Below, piece by piece: positions 44,779 to 57,734 of a stretch of 64,000 nt of DNA. The number at the start of each line of letters is the position of its first letter. Position 1 is the first letter of the stretch. The stretch is from assembly GCF_011386835.1 (NCBI RefSeq), contig NC_088797.1, forward strand, positions 88,918,264-88,982,263, read 5' to 3'. The stretch comes from Chrysemys picta bellii. Lineage: Eukaryota; Chordata; Testudines; Emydidae. The translations under genes and the position numbers were made by a program. A model generated the notes under the pieces. It made no database searches, was not told where the DNA came from, and saw only the letters and a program-made list of their open reading frames with translations.

Positions 44779-46482
44779 TTTATGTATTATATAGTTTGAG
44801 AAACTGCTTAAATCTTTAAACATGTTTCAGTTATTGAAAAACATAATACAAAAAACCCCAGCAAATACTAAGCATGCATGCAAATAGATTTTTCCTATGG
44901 AATTTTTATTTGTATAAGTATTGTGCACAGATTACACAGTGGATGTTGTGCTGTGTCAACAAACTGGGCATTAAAGGTCTTTAGTGTAATCCACAGTTTA
45001 GCAACTCTAAGAATGCTCTGACCTACTAGGCTCCAGAGGATCCAAGATAACATTTCATGCGAATGATCTGCAAACAATGTCATGTGAAGGCGAGGGAGGT
45101 CCTCTTCAGTCTATTCTCCAGGGCCTTGAAGATGTGTTGTAGTGCGGCAAAGATCCAGCAAGATGCAGCTAAGGTCTGGTGCTGTTCAATGAAATATCAA
45201 GCAATTGTGGAAGAACATACAGGCTTCTTGCCTTTTCTAAATTTGTCATTCTTATCTCAATGAAAGAGCTTGAATAAATTTGTTAAAATGTTGCTATGAT
45301 TGTCTATACCAGGTGAAAGCCTTCTAGTAGGCGCTGAACTAGCTCTGATGATTAGCTGCTGCTCTTTAAGCATTATAATCTCCACATCTTCATGGCTGTT
45401 GATTGGAAAGAATCCAAGTTAGCACAAATAAGAAATGCCTACTAAGGGAACCTATTTTAGGAACTCTAAAGGTAAACTTGCATAATCATTTATTAGATTC
45501 TAGACCCCTTTCCCACCTTAATCACACTTGGTGAATGATGGCACAACGCTCACAACTGATGCACATACTTTTCAGAAAAGAGAGCCCATTTTTAAATAGC
45601 CTGTTTTAGGGTTCTGCAACAAGTGCTAGTCCTATATTTCTGACTGATTTTTGATGAAAATGCTGTGTCTTTGGTGAATGATTATTTCAGTTAAGGACAT
45701 AGTATTCTATGCAGTGTTCTATGCATGCATGTAAGGTACAGCAATAAGTAATACTGTATCTATAATATAATACTGTATTGTAACAGTAGTAGTAGTAGTA
45801 GTAATTAGATGTGGAAATCAGTACCAGTATATAGTCAAGTGTCAGCCCCGGGCCCATTTCTGAAATGATAAAATTAATAAAAACATTTTAAAAACCAAGT
45901 TTGGGTTTAACAAAAACTGGACCCTTCTGCTGTTAAAGGTGTGCCCCACTCCATGCCAGAGATGGCTGCATGTCAGTGGAGGGTAAAGTGATATAGGTCC
46001 TTCTGCAGATGCCCCAGAAAGGATGTGTAAATAGGGCTAGACCCCAGCTGCATCTGAGCTACAGTCAGGCTACTTTTATTTCAGTCCTCCCTCCCTTCTC
46101 TCACCCCCATCCCAAAATCCTGGACCTAGCCAACCACTAGGTTAGTCTTAAAGTTGAGCAGCCTCAGTACGGTTTTACTTTATGCCAGCTTTCACTAACA
46201 CCCAAAGGCTGGAAAGTGTTGGGGTGCAACCAACAAATGCCAGGGTTCTTCCATTCTGACTTTTATAGCAGGGGCTCAGGAGAAGGGGTGATGTATGAGC
46301 TCCTCTGGTCACCTGATGCCATTGGAGGATTCTCCTGTGCAAGGGAAATCCTCCACTGGTCAGATATACCATGTTTACAGCTTGTTTGTACAGGCAGGGG
46401 AGTGCAAAGTGGCTGCAATGCAGCTGAGAATCAGGGCCAAGGTTCTGTAAGAGCAGCATTATTATGCTTCTCTATTATGACT
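44779..46482. other. Unassigned DNA with a trinucleotide repeat
   Basis: No gene recognised. A (GTA)n microsatellite of about six units lies at 45785-45803. Confidence 0.4.
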
Positions 46483-46970
46483 GTGTCATGGGGTCTATGA
46501 ACCCCATGATGGTGCAGCAGCCAAATGAATAACAGAGCAATTGCCTGCATGCTCAGTCAGATAAACGGGCTGCAAGGCAGGAGGGTGGGACAGCTGCTAG
46601 AGAAACAAGAGAGGATCCCTCCACCAGGCTAATGAGAAGCTGCCAGACAGAACAACCCACCAAAGAGGGAGAAGCAGGGCAAGAATCTGGGGATGATGAC
46701 AGAGGTAGGAAGTAGCTCAGGGAACAACACAGGATTGGTTCTGGCTTTTCCAAACAAGGGTCCTGAGCTGTAACCCAGTGAAGTGAGTGGGCCTGGGTTC
46801 TCTTATCTACCTGAACCACGGACTCTTAGAGAAGAAGCTCTGAAACCCAGGGAAACTAGGCTGATTAGTTCCTACAGGAACCATGGAATTTCCGCCTCCC
46901 CATTATCCTAAAGGGGACAGAAACTATTGAGGACCTGGCTGGGGAGGGGGTGATCCTTGTCAAGGATGTG
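46483..46970. mobile_element. Possible LTR-like segment
   Basis: The block starts TGTCATGGGG and ends GGATGTGACA, so TG...CA with inverted TGTCA ends, and has a purine-rich interior like other LTRs. Flanking 5-mers do not match, so the assignment is weak. Confidence 0.3.
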
Positions 46971-47219
46971 ACAAATGTAAATCAGGTGTGACAGCATAGT
47001 GGGGGACAGAGCTATGCCTGTGTACCTCCTTATGCTGCTGCAAGGGGATGCTAGCAGCTGAAGACACCTATGTTGCAAGCCAACAACAGTCACACATAGC
47101 TTCCTCTGCCCCCCACAGACTGTCTGAGCTAAGATGTATGCATGTCTCTGTGTACACTAGACCAGAGAGCATATAGCTATAAACCATATATCAACTACTG
47201 GGCCACACTCTGCAACACA
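46971..47219. other. Unassigned DNA
   Basis: Short stretch without recognised content. Confidence 0.35.
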
Positions 47220-47227
47220 TCTCTGCA

Positions 47228-47754
47228 TAGGGTTGCCAACTTTCTAATTTCTGAAAACTGGATACTACATCAGGAGTGCCGGAACATACCCTAGGCCCCG
47301 CCTCTCCCCCCTGAGCTCCTGCCCATGGTCTGTCTCTCCCCCTGGGTCCTGCCCCTGTTTTGCCTCTCCCCTGAGGCCCCGCTTCTGCTCCACCTCTTCC
47401 CTCAAGTTCCTGCCCCCTGCTCTGTCTCTTATCCAGGCCCCACCCCCACTCGCTCCTCTCCCTCATCACTCAATCCTCTCCATCTCCCTCCCCCACCCCA
47501 GCTGGGCTTCTTCTACTCTGGGGCTGGGATGGGAGCTGCAGCCCCTGATATGGAGCCAGCCTGCCTGCCCAGGAGATGCTGATAGGAGGCGGCCCTTGCT
47601 GAGCAGAGGCTGGTGCGGGTTGATGAACTGGTACCTCCCTCACTACCCACAGTAACTGGACTTTTGGTGTCTGGTCAGTACATCTGACCAGACACAGTAC
47701 AGGTCCCCATTCAACATGACTTTCCAGTCAAAAACTGGACACCTGGCAACCCTA
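47228..47754. mobile_element. Non-autonomous hAT element, 527 bp
   Basis: Ends TAGGGTTGCCAACTTT and (inverted) GGCAACCCTA. A perfect 8-bp duplication tctctgca lies at 47220-47227 and 47755-47762. The interior has C-rich phrases of the type cctctcccctgaggccccgc in tandem. No transposase. Confidence 0.88.
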
Positions 47755-47762
47755 TCTCTGCA

Positions 47763-49911
47763 GCTCCCTCTGTGCTGATTGTGGAGGATATCAACACTGG
47801 CTCACTCAGCATCTGTCACATGGTCCCTCTGGTGGGCTTAGATGTGACCTGCCAGAATTTGGCCCGTAATTGGCCTACATAAAGGCACTAATGCAGCATG
47901 ATTTTAACATATAATTTCAAATACCTCCTACATAAAAACACCATTTTATTAAAGGGCTTATCCAACTCCCAGTGAGGGCAGTTGGAGTCCTGCCATGGAA
48001 TTTTAAAGGAGGAAGCTTGACCCATCTGTGACTAATTCTGGCTGTTCAACTCCACAAAGTGGGATGATAAAGCCTGCTCTCACGACATCTCAGATCTATC
48101 TCTCACCCTAGGGGGGATGGTTGCCTTAGAGCTTTGTTTGCTCCTGCTGTTTTCCTCCTTATGTTGTTTCCCTTTATTTCCCAGATTGAAGCTTCTGCTA
48201 TTGCTCTGTGTTTTTACTGCCCGTCTCTTTGTTTAGGATGAAATCCTGTATCAGAGCTATGAGCCATGTCTTGTCTTCCAGTTCAAAACTGACCCCTGCA
48301 CTGGTTGTTTTTGTACGTAGTCTTTATTTTTTCACACAGACTTTCGATAACAAGATAATGATCTTGGAAGCAGCTGGGATTCCCACCCTCCTCTGAACAA
48401 AATCTGTGCACACTGTTTTTAATCTAAAGCTACCTCCCTTTCTGGGATTTGTTTTGTTAGTAACTCAAATAGCAACAAAAATGTAAACCTCAATCCAAGT
48501 CTCTCCCCCACCCGCCCACACCCATACTTAGCTCCAAGGGAAGGGCTTTGGTCATCAACTACCTGGATAGGATTAACAAACCATACCTGCCACAGTGAGT
48601 CAGCAGAAATCAAACAGCATCTCCCTTCACAGTTTCAACACCTGCTAACAGGGTGAATCATCAAAAGTCCATGACAACCTGTTATAAGTCCAAATGCTCA
48701 TCTGATTTCAGTGACAACCCCAATAGCAATGTAAGCCATTAAAGTGAATGGCACTTCTTGGTGACTCATCTAGGGGAAGTATTTTTGCCCGGTGCAGTGG
48801 AGAGAAAAGGAATACAGCCACACCTCTGTGGGCAAGGCAGTAGAGGGAAGTCTTGGCCACATGAACTCCTTTCGAAAGGATGAGAATTACACATTCAAAT
48901 CTCTGTACATTGACATCAGACTAGACCATTGAAAGTGCCATGCCATATGATAAAATAACATTCAGTGGGATACTGATAATAATCTTTGACTCACAATACA
49001 CAAAATTGCTGCTAATACTATATGAACTGATGAAGAACCTTACTTCATACATAGTCTCTAGGATAATTGTGTTTGCATATTAAAAAAGGAAATATTTTTT
49101 TAAATAAATCTGACCCCAAACCATAAAAGTCAAGAAATTAAAAGATGACAGCTTTAAATTTAAGATACTAAAAATAAAGCTTTTCACCAGTCTCTAGTTC
49201 ACTCACAGGGCATCAATGTCAATGTTTTTGGTACTGCTCCATCTTGACACAGTCCAAAATGGGAATTTTGTAGAAAAGCAGCTATTTATGGTCTTTTCAT
49301 TTTTCACCTTGTGTGCATTTCTGAATTTCAGTTTTCACTTACCTATGTTCTTTTATACATATCTGGAACATAAAATTTAAATACAGTCCCCAGGGAGCAC
49401 AGAAGCAACCCCTTCCTATAGCCTTTGCCTACAGTTGATCACAGATATGAAGAGATGGACCCAATACGTACCATACTTCTAAAACCTGGGGAGGAGGGAG
49501 CAATAAAACCTGGAAGGAAATGGTAGCAACTGATTTGGCCTTGTCTAGGTTTCCTGCCTTTCTCTTTTCTAAACCTCACTTTCAAAAGTGAGACAGTTCT
49601 CCTGGGAATCAATAAGATGTACTGCAGGAGTCTCAAAACAATATGGTGCAAGTAGCTTAGCCAAACTAAAAATCAAAATGCGCTGGGCCAAATCCATCCT
49701 CAGCGTCACTTCATTGACTCCAAGGCATTTGGATTTGACACAATGTGTCAATCATGCCTTCAGTCTGTTTTAAGTAGATAATGTTCCCCCTTAAAGCTCC
49801 TAGCTCTCTTTTCTCTCCCTATGACTTCACTGGACATTTCAGCATTTCAATATCCCTTTACAACCCTATTGTAACTAAAATCTCCCTACATTTTAAAGAT
49901 TCTATTTGGGG
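47763..49911. other. Unassigned, mostly unique DNA
   Basis: About 2.1 kb without a recognised gene, RNA gene or repeat end. Confidence 0.4.
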
Positions 49912-50018
49912 CACCTTAGCAGGTGTGGCTGCATTTCTTCTGGTGAATCTTGTTTGACTTTTAAACTAAGCAGACTTGATACAGAGAGTAAATATGGGGC
50001 ACCTATATCTATTATTTT
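49912..50018 (+). repeat. 5S rRNA-derived SINE or 5S pseudogene fragment
   Basis: The run TGAATCTTGTTTGACTTTTA, then AACTAAGCAGACTTGATACA and AGTAAATATGGGG, follows the order of a 5S rRNA 3' half (TGATCTCGTCTGATCTCGGA, AGCTAAGCAGGGTCGGGCC, AGTACTTGGATGGG) with many changes. It is too diverged to be a gene. An AmnSINE-type origin is possible. Confidence 0.45.
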
Positions 50019-50124
50019 CATGGTCACTTTTTGGATCATAACTGCACAGTATGCTCATTTGGTTGTATTAATGAGGGCAATAAAAGCAGAGTTTCACTCA
50101 GTGCAGAATCTCTATGTGGCTCTT

Positions 50125-50357
50125 AAGTATCAGGGGGTAGCCGTGTTAGTCTGTATCTACAAAAACAACAAGGAGTCTGGTGGCACCTTAAAGACTAACA
50201 GATTTATTTGGGCATAAGCTTTCGTGAGTAAAAACCTCACTTCTTCGGATGCATAGAGTGCACTCTATGCATCCGAAGAAGTGAGGTTTTTACTCACGAA
50301 AGCTTATGCCCAAATAAATCTGTTAGTCTTTAAGGTGCCATCAGACTCCTTGTTGTT
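50125..50357 (+). mobile_element. Asymmetric palindromic element, copy D
   Basis: Left arm from aagtatcagggggtagcc, a palindromic centre gcatagagtgcactctatgc, and a right arm ending ctccttgttgtt. A 12-bp duplication tatgtggctctt lies at 50113-50124 and 50358-50369. The two arms are almost perfect complements, so this copy is young. Confidence 0.88.
50273..50311 (+). ncRNA. Hammerhead-like core, copy D right arm
   Basis: CCGAAGA, extra A, stem II GUGAG-GUUUUUA-CUCAC, then GAAA and AGC-UUAU-GCC, followed by C. Stem II pairs well although its sequence differs from copies A and B, so pairing is kept while bases change. The U-to-C changes in the core and at the end of stem III argue against an active ribozyme. 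The left arm carries the same motif on the minus strand. Confidence 0.35.
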
Positions 50358-50369
50358 TATGTGGCTCTT

Positions 50370-51971
50370 GACTCCAAGAGCTCGTTTCTTAACTGTCTCT
50401 TGATAAATGGCTTAATGTATACAATAATGTTTTCCTTAGTAACACCTATGCTACAGCACAGAAGGGTATTGCTTCTTTGTGTATGAACACACCTACCTCC
50501 ATAGTTACACTGTCTCTGGACAAGAGGAGAGACAAGGTAACAAGGGTAACACAGAAACAGGAATGCAAGGTCTTGTTTGTCATGTGGCTAGACCTTTCCA
50601 CACAGGTTAACAGATGTCTTAGAGAAACAGTGACAAACAGAAGTAAGAAGTACTCTGTTTGCAATGTAGGTGAGATAGCTATGTTTATACCACTATTTAC
50701 TGGTCTGAATAAAATACAAAATACTGTGGCCAGAGAAATCTGTCTCTGTAGAGGTTTTCTAATTACAAACAGTAACATATATTGAGCATCTATATACAGA
50801 ATATTCTGTTATGACATAGCACTAATTGTTTGTGAGAATGGGAACTCAATGAAAAATAATGATAATATAAAGTAAGCAAAAGCCATTTTTGAATGCATTC
50901 TTCAGTGAAATAGAGACATATTGAAATATATGACTTCTCTCTTACTGAAGAAATTTCTTGAATTGTTTTATTCACCTCTCCATGAGGAATTATATTATCA
51001 CCATATCACCTCCCAGAGCTGCAGTAACAATGATACTTTGCCCTTATGTAGCAGCTTTTATCTGAGGACTTTGACCTCTCTTTCCCAGCATTACAGTAAT
51101 TAAGCTTCACTACACACTTGTGAAGTAGCTCAGATTTAGTACTGTAACTTCATTTTGCAGATAAAAAAAGTGAAGTAGAGAGACACAAAGGCCGACATTT
51201 TCAAAAGTGGCCACTGATTTTGGATGCCCATTTGAAGTAGGTTGGGTCTGATGTTTAAGAAATGCTGGGCACCCACAACTGCAGTTCAAGTCAACGGTTA
51301 GCAGCTGATGTTCCTAGATTGCTGCTACCAAACATGATTGTTTCTCTATTACCTCATCCTCCCTCTGTCTATCTGTTCTCTTCCCCTGTTGTCTCTCACC
51401 AGATGCTAAAACTACGTTTTTGGGACACGGGTTGTATTTTTATTAAAAGAGTATATGGCATCGAGCACAATGACGCCTCAGTCTCCAATTGGGGTCTCTA
51501 GGCACTAATGTTATATTAAAAATATATTGTATCAAGTTAGAGGCAGATCCACAAATACACCATAGTCTCCTGCTCTAACCACTCAGCAACACTTCCTTGC
51601 ACTTTCACAGCTTGAAAGCACATACAAAGATGTGAGCATTTCTCCACTTTACACCCCGAAGGGTCCTTTTCAGGAGATTATAGATGAACTGTAGGTACAC
51701 AGGTCAAAAATGTGACATTGAAGAATCTCAGTTCTGGAATAAATATTGTACATATTTCTCACCAGTTTACATCCCCCCATTTAATATATTTGTTTTTATG
51801 GTTCCACACAAAGGACAGAGTCACTGTCAGTGTCAGTAAGTCATTTTCCTACTTAAAAATGACAAATTCAAACTATCTTCCTTGGTGCCTGAAAATCCTT
51901 TTCACACTCTCAAAATGAAGGATGCAACCTAGTTCAGATTAAATTTACTGAAACCCGAGAATAATATAGTT
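50370..51971. other. Unassigned DNA with an ancient L3/CR1-like scrap
   Basis: No gene seen. At 51030-51180 phrases such as cccttatgtagcagctttta and cttcattttgcagataaaaa match the general pattern of ancient L3/CR1 or MIR ends, degraded. Confidence 0.4.
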
Positions 51972-52369
51972 CAGCATTTCTCAAACTGGGGTCTGCAGAC
52001 CCCTGGGGGTCCGTGATGGTACTCCAGAGGGTCCACTGGCCCTGCTGATCAACTCCTCCCACTCCCTCCCTCAACCCCTTCCCCTCCCTCCCAGCACCTC
52101 CTGCATGCTAGGGAACAGCCTGTTCAGGAGGCGCTGGGAGGGAGAGGGGAAGCAGGGACAGGGCGCGCTCGGGGGAGGGGGAGTAATAAGGCAGGGAAGA
52201 GGAGGGACAGGGGTAGAGCAGGGACAAGAAGAGGTGGGGCAGGGGTGGGGCCCTGGAGAAAGGGCTGGAGTGGGGGTGGGGCCTGGAGCTGAGCGGGCAG
52301 CCTGGGGTTATGTGAAAAAAATTAAATCAAAATGGGGGTCCTTAGGTTGCTAAAGTTTGAGAACCTCTG
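51972..52369. mobile_element. hAT MITE, 398 bp
   Basis: Ends CAGCATTTCTCAAACTGGGG and (inverted) AAAGTTTGAGAACCTCTG. Duplication atatagtt / atgtagtt (51964-51971 and 52370-52377), 7 of 8 matching. Interior is G- and C-rich on its two halves. Confidence 0.82.
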
Positions 52370-52377
52370 ATGTAGTT

Positions 52378-55300
52378 CACTGCTGTGTAGGGGATCAGAA
52401 ATTGAGACTCAGATCGGTCCTTTACACCACTAGTTAGCCCTTTGTAGACAGAACCCATCATGATGCAGCTGCCTGTCTAGTTGATTCCATATTAATGGGC
52501 TGCAGTAGGAGTTGCATCCAACTCTCTGCCAAAAGGATATTCACCACAACATGATGCCTTGAAGGATGAAAGTGCATAAAAGTGGGACTGCGAGAATTCC
52601 TTAGATTCTAAAAGAGACATCTTCTAGAACAATGGCAATTATCTCATTGGGAAGAGTTATTTATTTGTGAAAGTCCTAGGTAGAGGTGGGAAGCTACATA
52701 CAGATCTTGAAATTCCAGATGAATGTAAATAGCATGTTGTCTATTTGTTGTAGCAAATTATTATGCAAACCAAAAAGAAAATAGAGAGGGGAGAAATAGT
52801 TTCTCAGGTAGGGATATTATGGAATGGTTAGAGCCGAGAAACAAATATAGTGACATTTACAACTATCTTGCACTTAGATGGCCACATCCTTGTCCCAGCT
52901 GTGGCCTCTTTACACCACTCTGGTAGAACAAAGGGGCCAGAAAGTTGACATAATCAGCCAGATGAGGGGTTACCCCAGTGAAAGGAAATCTCTAAATTGT
53001 CTAGAGCTGGCATAGTGAGTTCTTACACCATCCCCATTCCAACCCATAGTGTAGGAAGCCAGGCAGAATGGGGCAAAATCAGAGTGCTGCTGTGCACTGA
53101 TAATCTCCAGCTAGCACACCAGCCTCTACAGGCCAAAGCTAGTTGCCATAGGTTAAAGAAGCGCTGCTCTAAACTATGCCAGCATGAGGGACAAGGGCAG
53201 TACAGAACCAGCCCCAAGATAGGGGAGCAGCAAAAGACTCCTTTATAAGCTTCTCCCTCTGCTGCTTCACCCAGCGCTTATTAGATGCTTCTGAAGATTG
53301 AGCCCTCAGTGACTTGCATGGTCACAGGAATGGTATGACACAGTGAAGGGAAAATATGACATGCATGCTGAATCATGTGCAAATTTGCATCTGTGATCCA
53401 AACAGATAATTCATTGTTGGGGTGGGGTGGGAGCTAATTTTAGCCATACCAGCCCTGCTTTCAAATGCTTCTTATGTTTGTATTTTTCAACTTTAAAATA
53501 ATTTCAGTTTTAAAATGTACTTATTAAGGGCATAAATATAATTCAGTCAATTTAAATCAAACAAAAAATGGATAAGATTATTAACTTTGAAAAGCAAATG
53601 CTGTCACCCTAGTTTGGTAAAACTTTCTGTAGGGCTGTGTATGACAAGATACGCTGCACTCTCTTGAAAGGGTGTAAGTGGATGTTTATGCAATGGCAGG
53701 ACTTAAATAACAGGTTTCATACAGTTCTTGTGTCATAAAGACATGTGCAAAGTCAATTTTCAATAGAAATCAAAGTTCAGAGATTAAGGATCCTGTGCAG
53801 TTTCAAGATATTGCATATCCCTCTGGGAAAATAAAGCAATCTATTGAGTATATAAGCTTTGAAAAATCATTGTATTGTAGCTGCACAATAGGTCAGAACT
53901 GCTCTGAAAGGAGCCATTGCTGTCAACTGTACTTATAATGTGTGTTTAAAAAAAAATCCCTAAAGATACAGTCAATGTAAGCCAGAAAACATGGGCCAGG
54001 ATACTCACATGCCACTAGTGCAATAAGCCTCGCACCATGGCCAACCAGATTAGAAGTGGAGGGATTCCTGAACAGCTGCACAACGTGTGACATTTGTTAC
54101 TGCTTTTAGATCATTCTATTTTGAATGAACTGGGGGTCTTGAGTGGTCAGCAAGGTCAGCGCTGCCTGGTTATAGCTGATAACAGCATAGCTCAGTGCTC
54201 TCATTGACTAGTCAGACTTATCTGTTATCTGTCATATTTGATCATTTCACAATAAACCTTAAAGGTGCTTGGTCTGGTACTCAGCTGTTGTTAATTGGTA
54301 TAGCTCCTTTGACTTCAGTGGAGTTATGCTGATTTACCCCAGCTGAGGCTCTGATCCTCCATCTCTTAACTGTGTAACTCAGTCAATAATTGGATTATTT
54401 CAAAAGTTCCAAAATATGTATAGCATCCACTTATTTTAAATAAAGCAAACTAAGACATAGTGGGATCTCAGTTACTTGAACATTGGTATACACACCTCAG
54501 CATACAACATCCCTAACCAACAAACACCAGGGTTCTTCCAGTAGATTGACTCCTGATTGTAGGAATTCCCAGTTATCCAAATTAATTTGATGTTGCTCAA
54601 ACTATTCAGATAATTGGGATGCATCTGTATTAAAAATCCACTGGAAAGGCATGCTTTTCAGCAAAATTAATAATTGATGTTAAAGTTCATTTAAACAGCT
54701 CAAAAAGTTACTGTTAAAAAGAATATCAACAAAGAGTAGGGGCTAAGGGGATTCATTTTCCAGATGTTTTTCTGGGTATGTCAAATGGAATAAAACTAGC
54801 TGGGTGATTGACTTGCATGGTAACTTTTGAATCCAAACAGAGCAATAGTGTTTCAAACCAGTTTCCCTGAGAAACTTCTTGTGTTGTCCAGCTGTAGTAA
54901 TACCCACTATGACCAACCCACTATTGGGAGGCAGTCCCAGAAATTGGACATAAGCAAGGAGGTGGTAAAAAGTTAAGATCCAGATCTAAAACTGGTGTAA
55001 AGCGATGTAGCTCCATTTAATTCAATGCTGTTACATCAATTTTACACTAGCTAAGGATTGGGCCCTTCTGGTTATCTATATCTGTAGACGGTCCACACTT
55101 CCTCTTGGGTTTGTGCACTGGGGGTGGGAAGGGAGAGAAGTATTGTTGAGACTTAATTTGACAACAAAGGTGTTACTCTCCAAGTCCAGTATTAGCCCAG
55201 GACAGAAGAATTTCTAAGAACTAACTTTCCATTACAGACGAGCCAATGTTTTCTTATCAGAATATCCTTGTTCTCAAGGGATTTTATTGCACTGCGTCCA

Positions 55301-55701
55301 GTGGAAACTATAATCACAGGGGGATTGTTCCCCTGGGATCCAGAGGCTGCCTTCTGTGTGTGGATGATAAGCTATCTCTGTGACACCGCCCCTCTCAACT
55401 GTGGATCTGCAAAGGGTTGTCTAGGACCTCCAACATGGGGAGTCAGTGTGCCAAGTGTAAGTCAAAGGCAGGATCCAGGAGTGACCTTCTTTCCCAGAAA
55501 CCAGCACTAAATTCACTAAAAAGTTACTTCCGTCAGAGGCTGTGTTAACTTTTAGGTAGTGCCCCCTTCACACTGGTGAAAGAGAATTTCAGGAACATCT
55601 GACAGAGGAAAAATTGTATCTATCAATGGAGTCATACTGCCAGGGAACCAAAGAGAATGCTGGGATCCCTGGAGTTGGTGCAGAGCCACAGGGTCTTCAT
55701 G
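52378..55701. other. Unassigned, mostly unique DNA
   Basis: About 3.3 kb with no recognised gene, RNA gene or repeat end. The frames at 52997-53248 and 55268-55510 lack motifs. Confidence 0.4.
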
Positions 55702-55703
55702 TA

Positions 55704-56105
55704 CAGTAGAACCTCAGAGTTACAAACGGACCAGTCAACCACACACCTCATTTGGAACTGGAAGAATGCAATCAGGCAGCAGCAGAGACACCGCCCCCTT
55801 CCCTGCAAAAAAAAAAAAAGCAAATACAGCACAGTACTGTGTTAAATGAAAACTACTAAAAAATAAAGGAAAAGTTTAAAAAAAGATTTGACAAGGTAAC
55901 TGTTTCTGTGCTTGTTTCATTTAAATTGAGATGGTGAAAAGCAGCATTTTTCTTCTGCATAGTAAAGTTTCAAAGCTGTCTTAAGTCAATGTTCAATTGT
56001 AAACTTTTGAAAGAACAACCATAATGTTTCATTCAGAGTTACGAACATTTCAGAGTTACGAACAACCTCCATTCCCAAAATGTTCGTAACTCTGAGGTAC
56101 TACAG
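55704..56105. mobile_element. Tigger/mariner-type MITE, 402 bp
   Basis: Ends CAGTAGAACCTCAGAGTTAC and the inverse GTAACTCTGAGGTACTACAG lie between TA dinucleotides (55702-55703 and 56106-56107). A tandem pair of the phrase cagagttacgaac is next to the right end. Confidence 0.82.
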
Positions 56106-56107
56106 TA

Positions 56108-56332
56108 AATGGAACTGTGCTGTTTGTGGATCCCCTAAAATCCATGTGACTCTCATGGCATCTGCAGCGTATCTGGGCTTCTGAACTATTCTCCATTGTT
56201 CAGATGGAGAAGGGAGGTGGGGACAAACCACACCACCCAGGGACTCTCCACAAATTTCCTCTTCCTTGGGTTTTCAGCAGGAGAGACAATCCCCTCCTGT
56301 AGATAAGAAATCTTCCTTCAGGAGGTTTGTAT
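56108..56332. other. Unassigned DNA
   Basis: Short spacer between two MITEs; nothing recognised. Confidence 0.35.
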
Positions 56333-56340
56333 GTGTGGAT

Positions 56341-56465
56341 TAGGGTGACCAGATGTCCTGATTTTATAGGGATAGTCCGGATATTTGGGGCTTTTATATA
56401 TATATAGGCTCCTATTCCCCCCACCCCCTGTCCCAATTTTTCACACTTGCTGTCTGGTCACCCTA
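56341..56465. mobile_element. hAT-type MITE, 125 bp
   Basis: Same family as 1613-1736 in the opposite orientation. Ends TAGGGTGACCAGATG and CTGGTCACCCTA, with a perfect 8-bp duplication gtgtggat (56333-56340 and 56466-56473). Carries a short TA repeat at about 56395-56405. Confidence 0.88.
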
Positions 56466-56473
56466 GTGTGGAT

Positions 56474-57239
56474 GCTGCCAAGCTTTGCAAAATACTCAGA
56501 ATCCTCAAGCTCATATCTAAATGGTAGAGGAGTGCGGAGGAAAGTTTGACTGAGGGGAAGTGGGAATAGGCCTACAAAGCCTAAATATTCAGCCAATACT
56601 AATTGAAGCCAGGTACTGTTTTTTATTATAAGGCAAGTTTTATTTCTCTGAAGCAATATAATATTTTACAGAATTGGACTCCAAATATATTTAACACATA
56701 GCAGAAGCACATTCACTTAGTATGCAAACATGCCCTTCTGTATGAGACTATGGAGAAAAATCTCTACAGAAGCTAGTACAAAGTACAGAGCTGATCTCTT
56801 CCTAGTAAAATTGAACTGTGCTTAGTGTGAAGAACAGTTACTGTAAAGTTTGGGAAAGTACATGTGACACAGAGGCTCCTGTTCTTTTGCAAACAACTTT
56901 TACCTCAGACCTGACATACTCATTATACCACACATGTCTTGCAAGATATTTATCCATAAAGAGTAACATATAAGGTATTGACAGATAGCTTGTAATTTGT
57001 CAAGATTCATAATTATTGTGAGATAAATATACAGATAATATTTAAGTAATAAGGTATTTATATTGAAAGTAGGCTTTGTGGATTTGGAATAAATGTTAGT
57101 CATGAGGGGATAATAGATCTCAGTGATGAGTCATTCAGGCACGTAGGAGTTTTCACCCTGCACTGGTTAGCCATTGATGTCACGAAAGGCTCAATTGTCT
57201 AGCCTTGCTCCATCCCAAAACTATCAATAGAAAACTAGC
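56474..57239. other. Unassigned AT-rich DNA
   Basis: No gene or repeat ends recognised. Confidence 0.35.
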
Positions 57240-57734
57240 AGAAACAATTGCTCCTTCCCCATCCAACCCCCCTGTTCCCTATCCCTTGACCACCCCCAGA
57301 ACCCCTGCCCCTGACTGCCCCCCGCCGCCCCATCCAACCACTCCTCTCATTCCTGACTGCCCCCCCGGACCCTCTGCTCCCATTCAACCCCCCTGTTCCC
57401 CGCCCTCTGACCGCCCCAACCCCTATCCACCCCCCCACCCCCTGACCACCACCCCAAACTCCCATGCCCTCTATCCAACACCCCTGCTCCCTTACCACGC
57501 TGCCTGGAGTACTGGGTCAGGCTGGGCTCTGCAGCTGCGCTGCCCCAGGAGCTTGCAGCCCCATCGGCCAGAGCATTGCACTGGTGACGGAGTGAGCTGA
57601 CGCTGACGCTGCGGGGGAGAGGGAACAGCAGGGGAGGGGTCAGGGGTAGCCTCCTGGACCAGGAGCTCAGGGGCCGGGCAGGAGGGTCCCACGGAGCCAG
57701 ATGTGGCCCACAGGCCGTAGTTTGCCCACCTCTG
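57240..57734. mobile_element. 5'-truncated hAT element related to 33853-34697
   Basis: The right end AGTTTGCCCACCTCTG and the sequence before it (gaccaggagctcaggggcc and so on) match the element at 33853-34697. The cytosine-rich tandem tract is shared. The left terminus is missing, so no duplication can be checked. Confidence 0.8.

Noticed and set aside
45057..45263. Plus-strand frame of 68 codons with cysteines
   Set aside because: No motif, splice signal or start context supports it.
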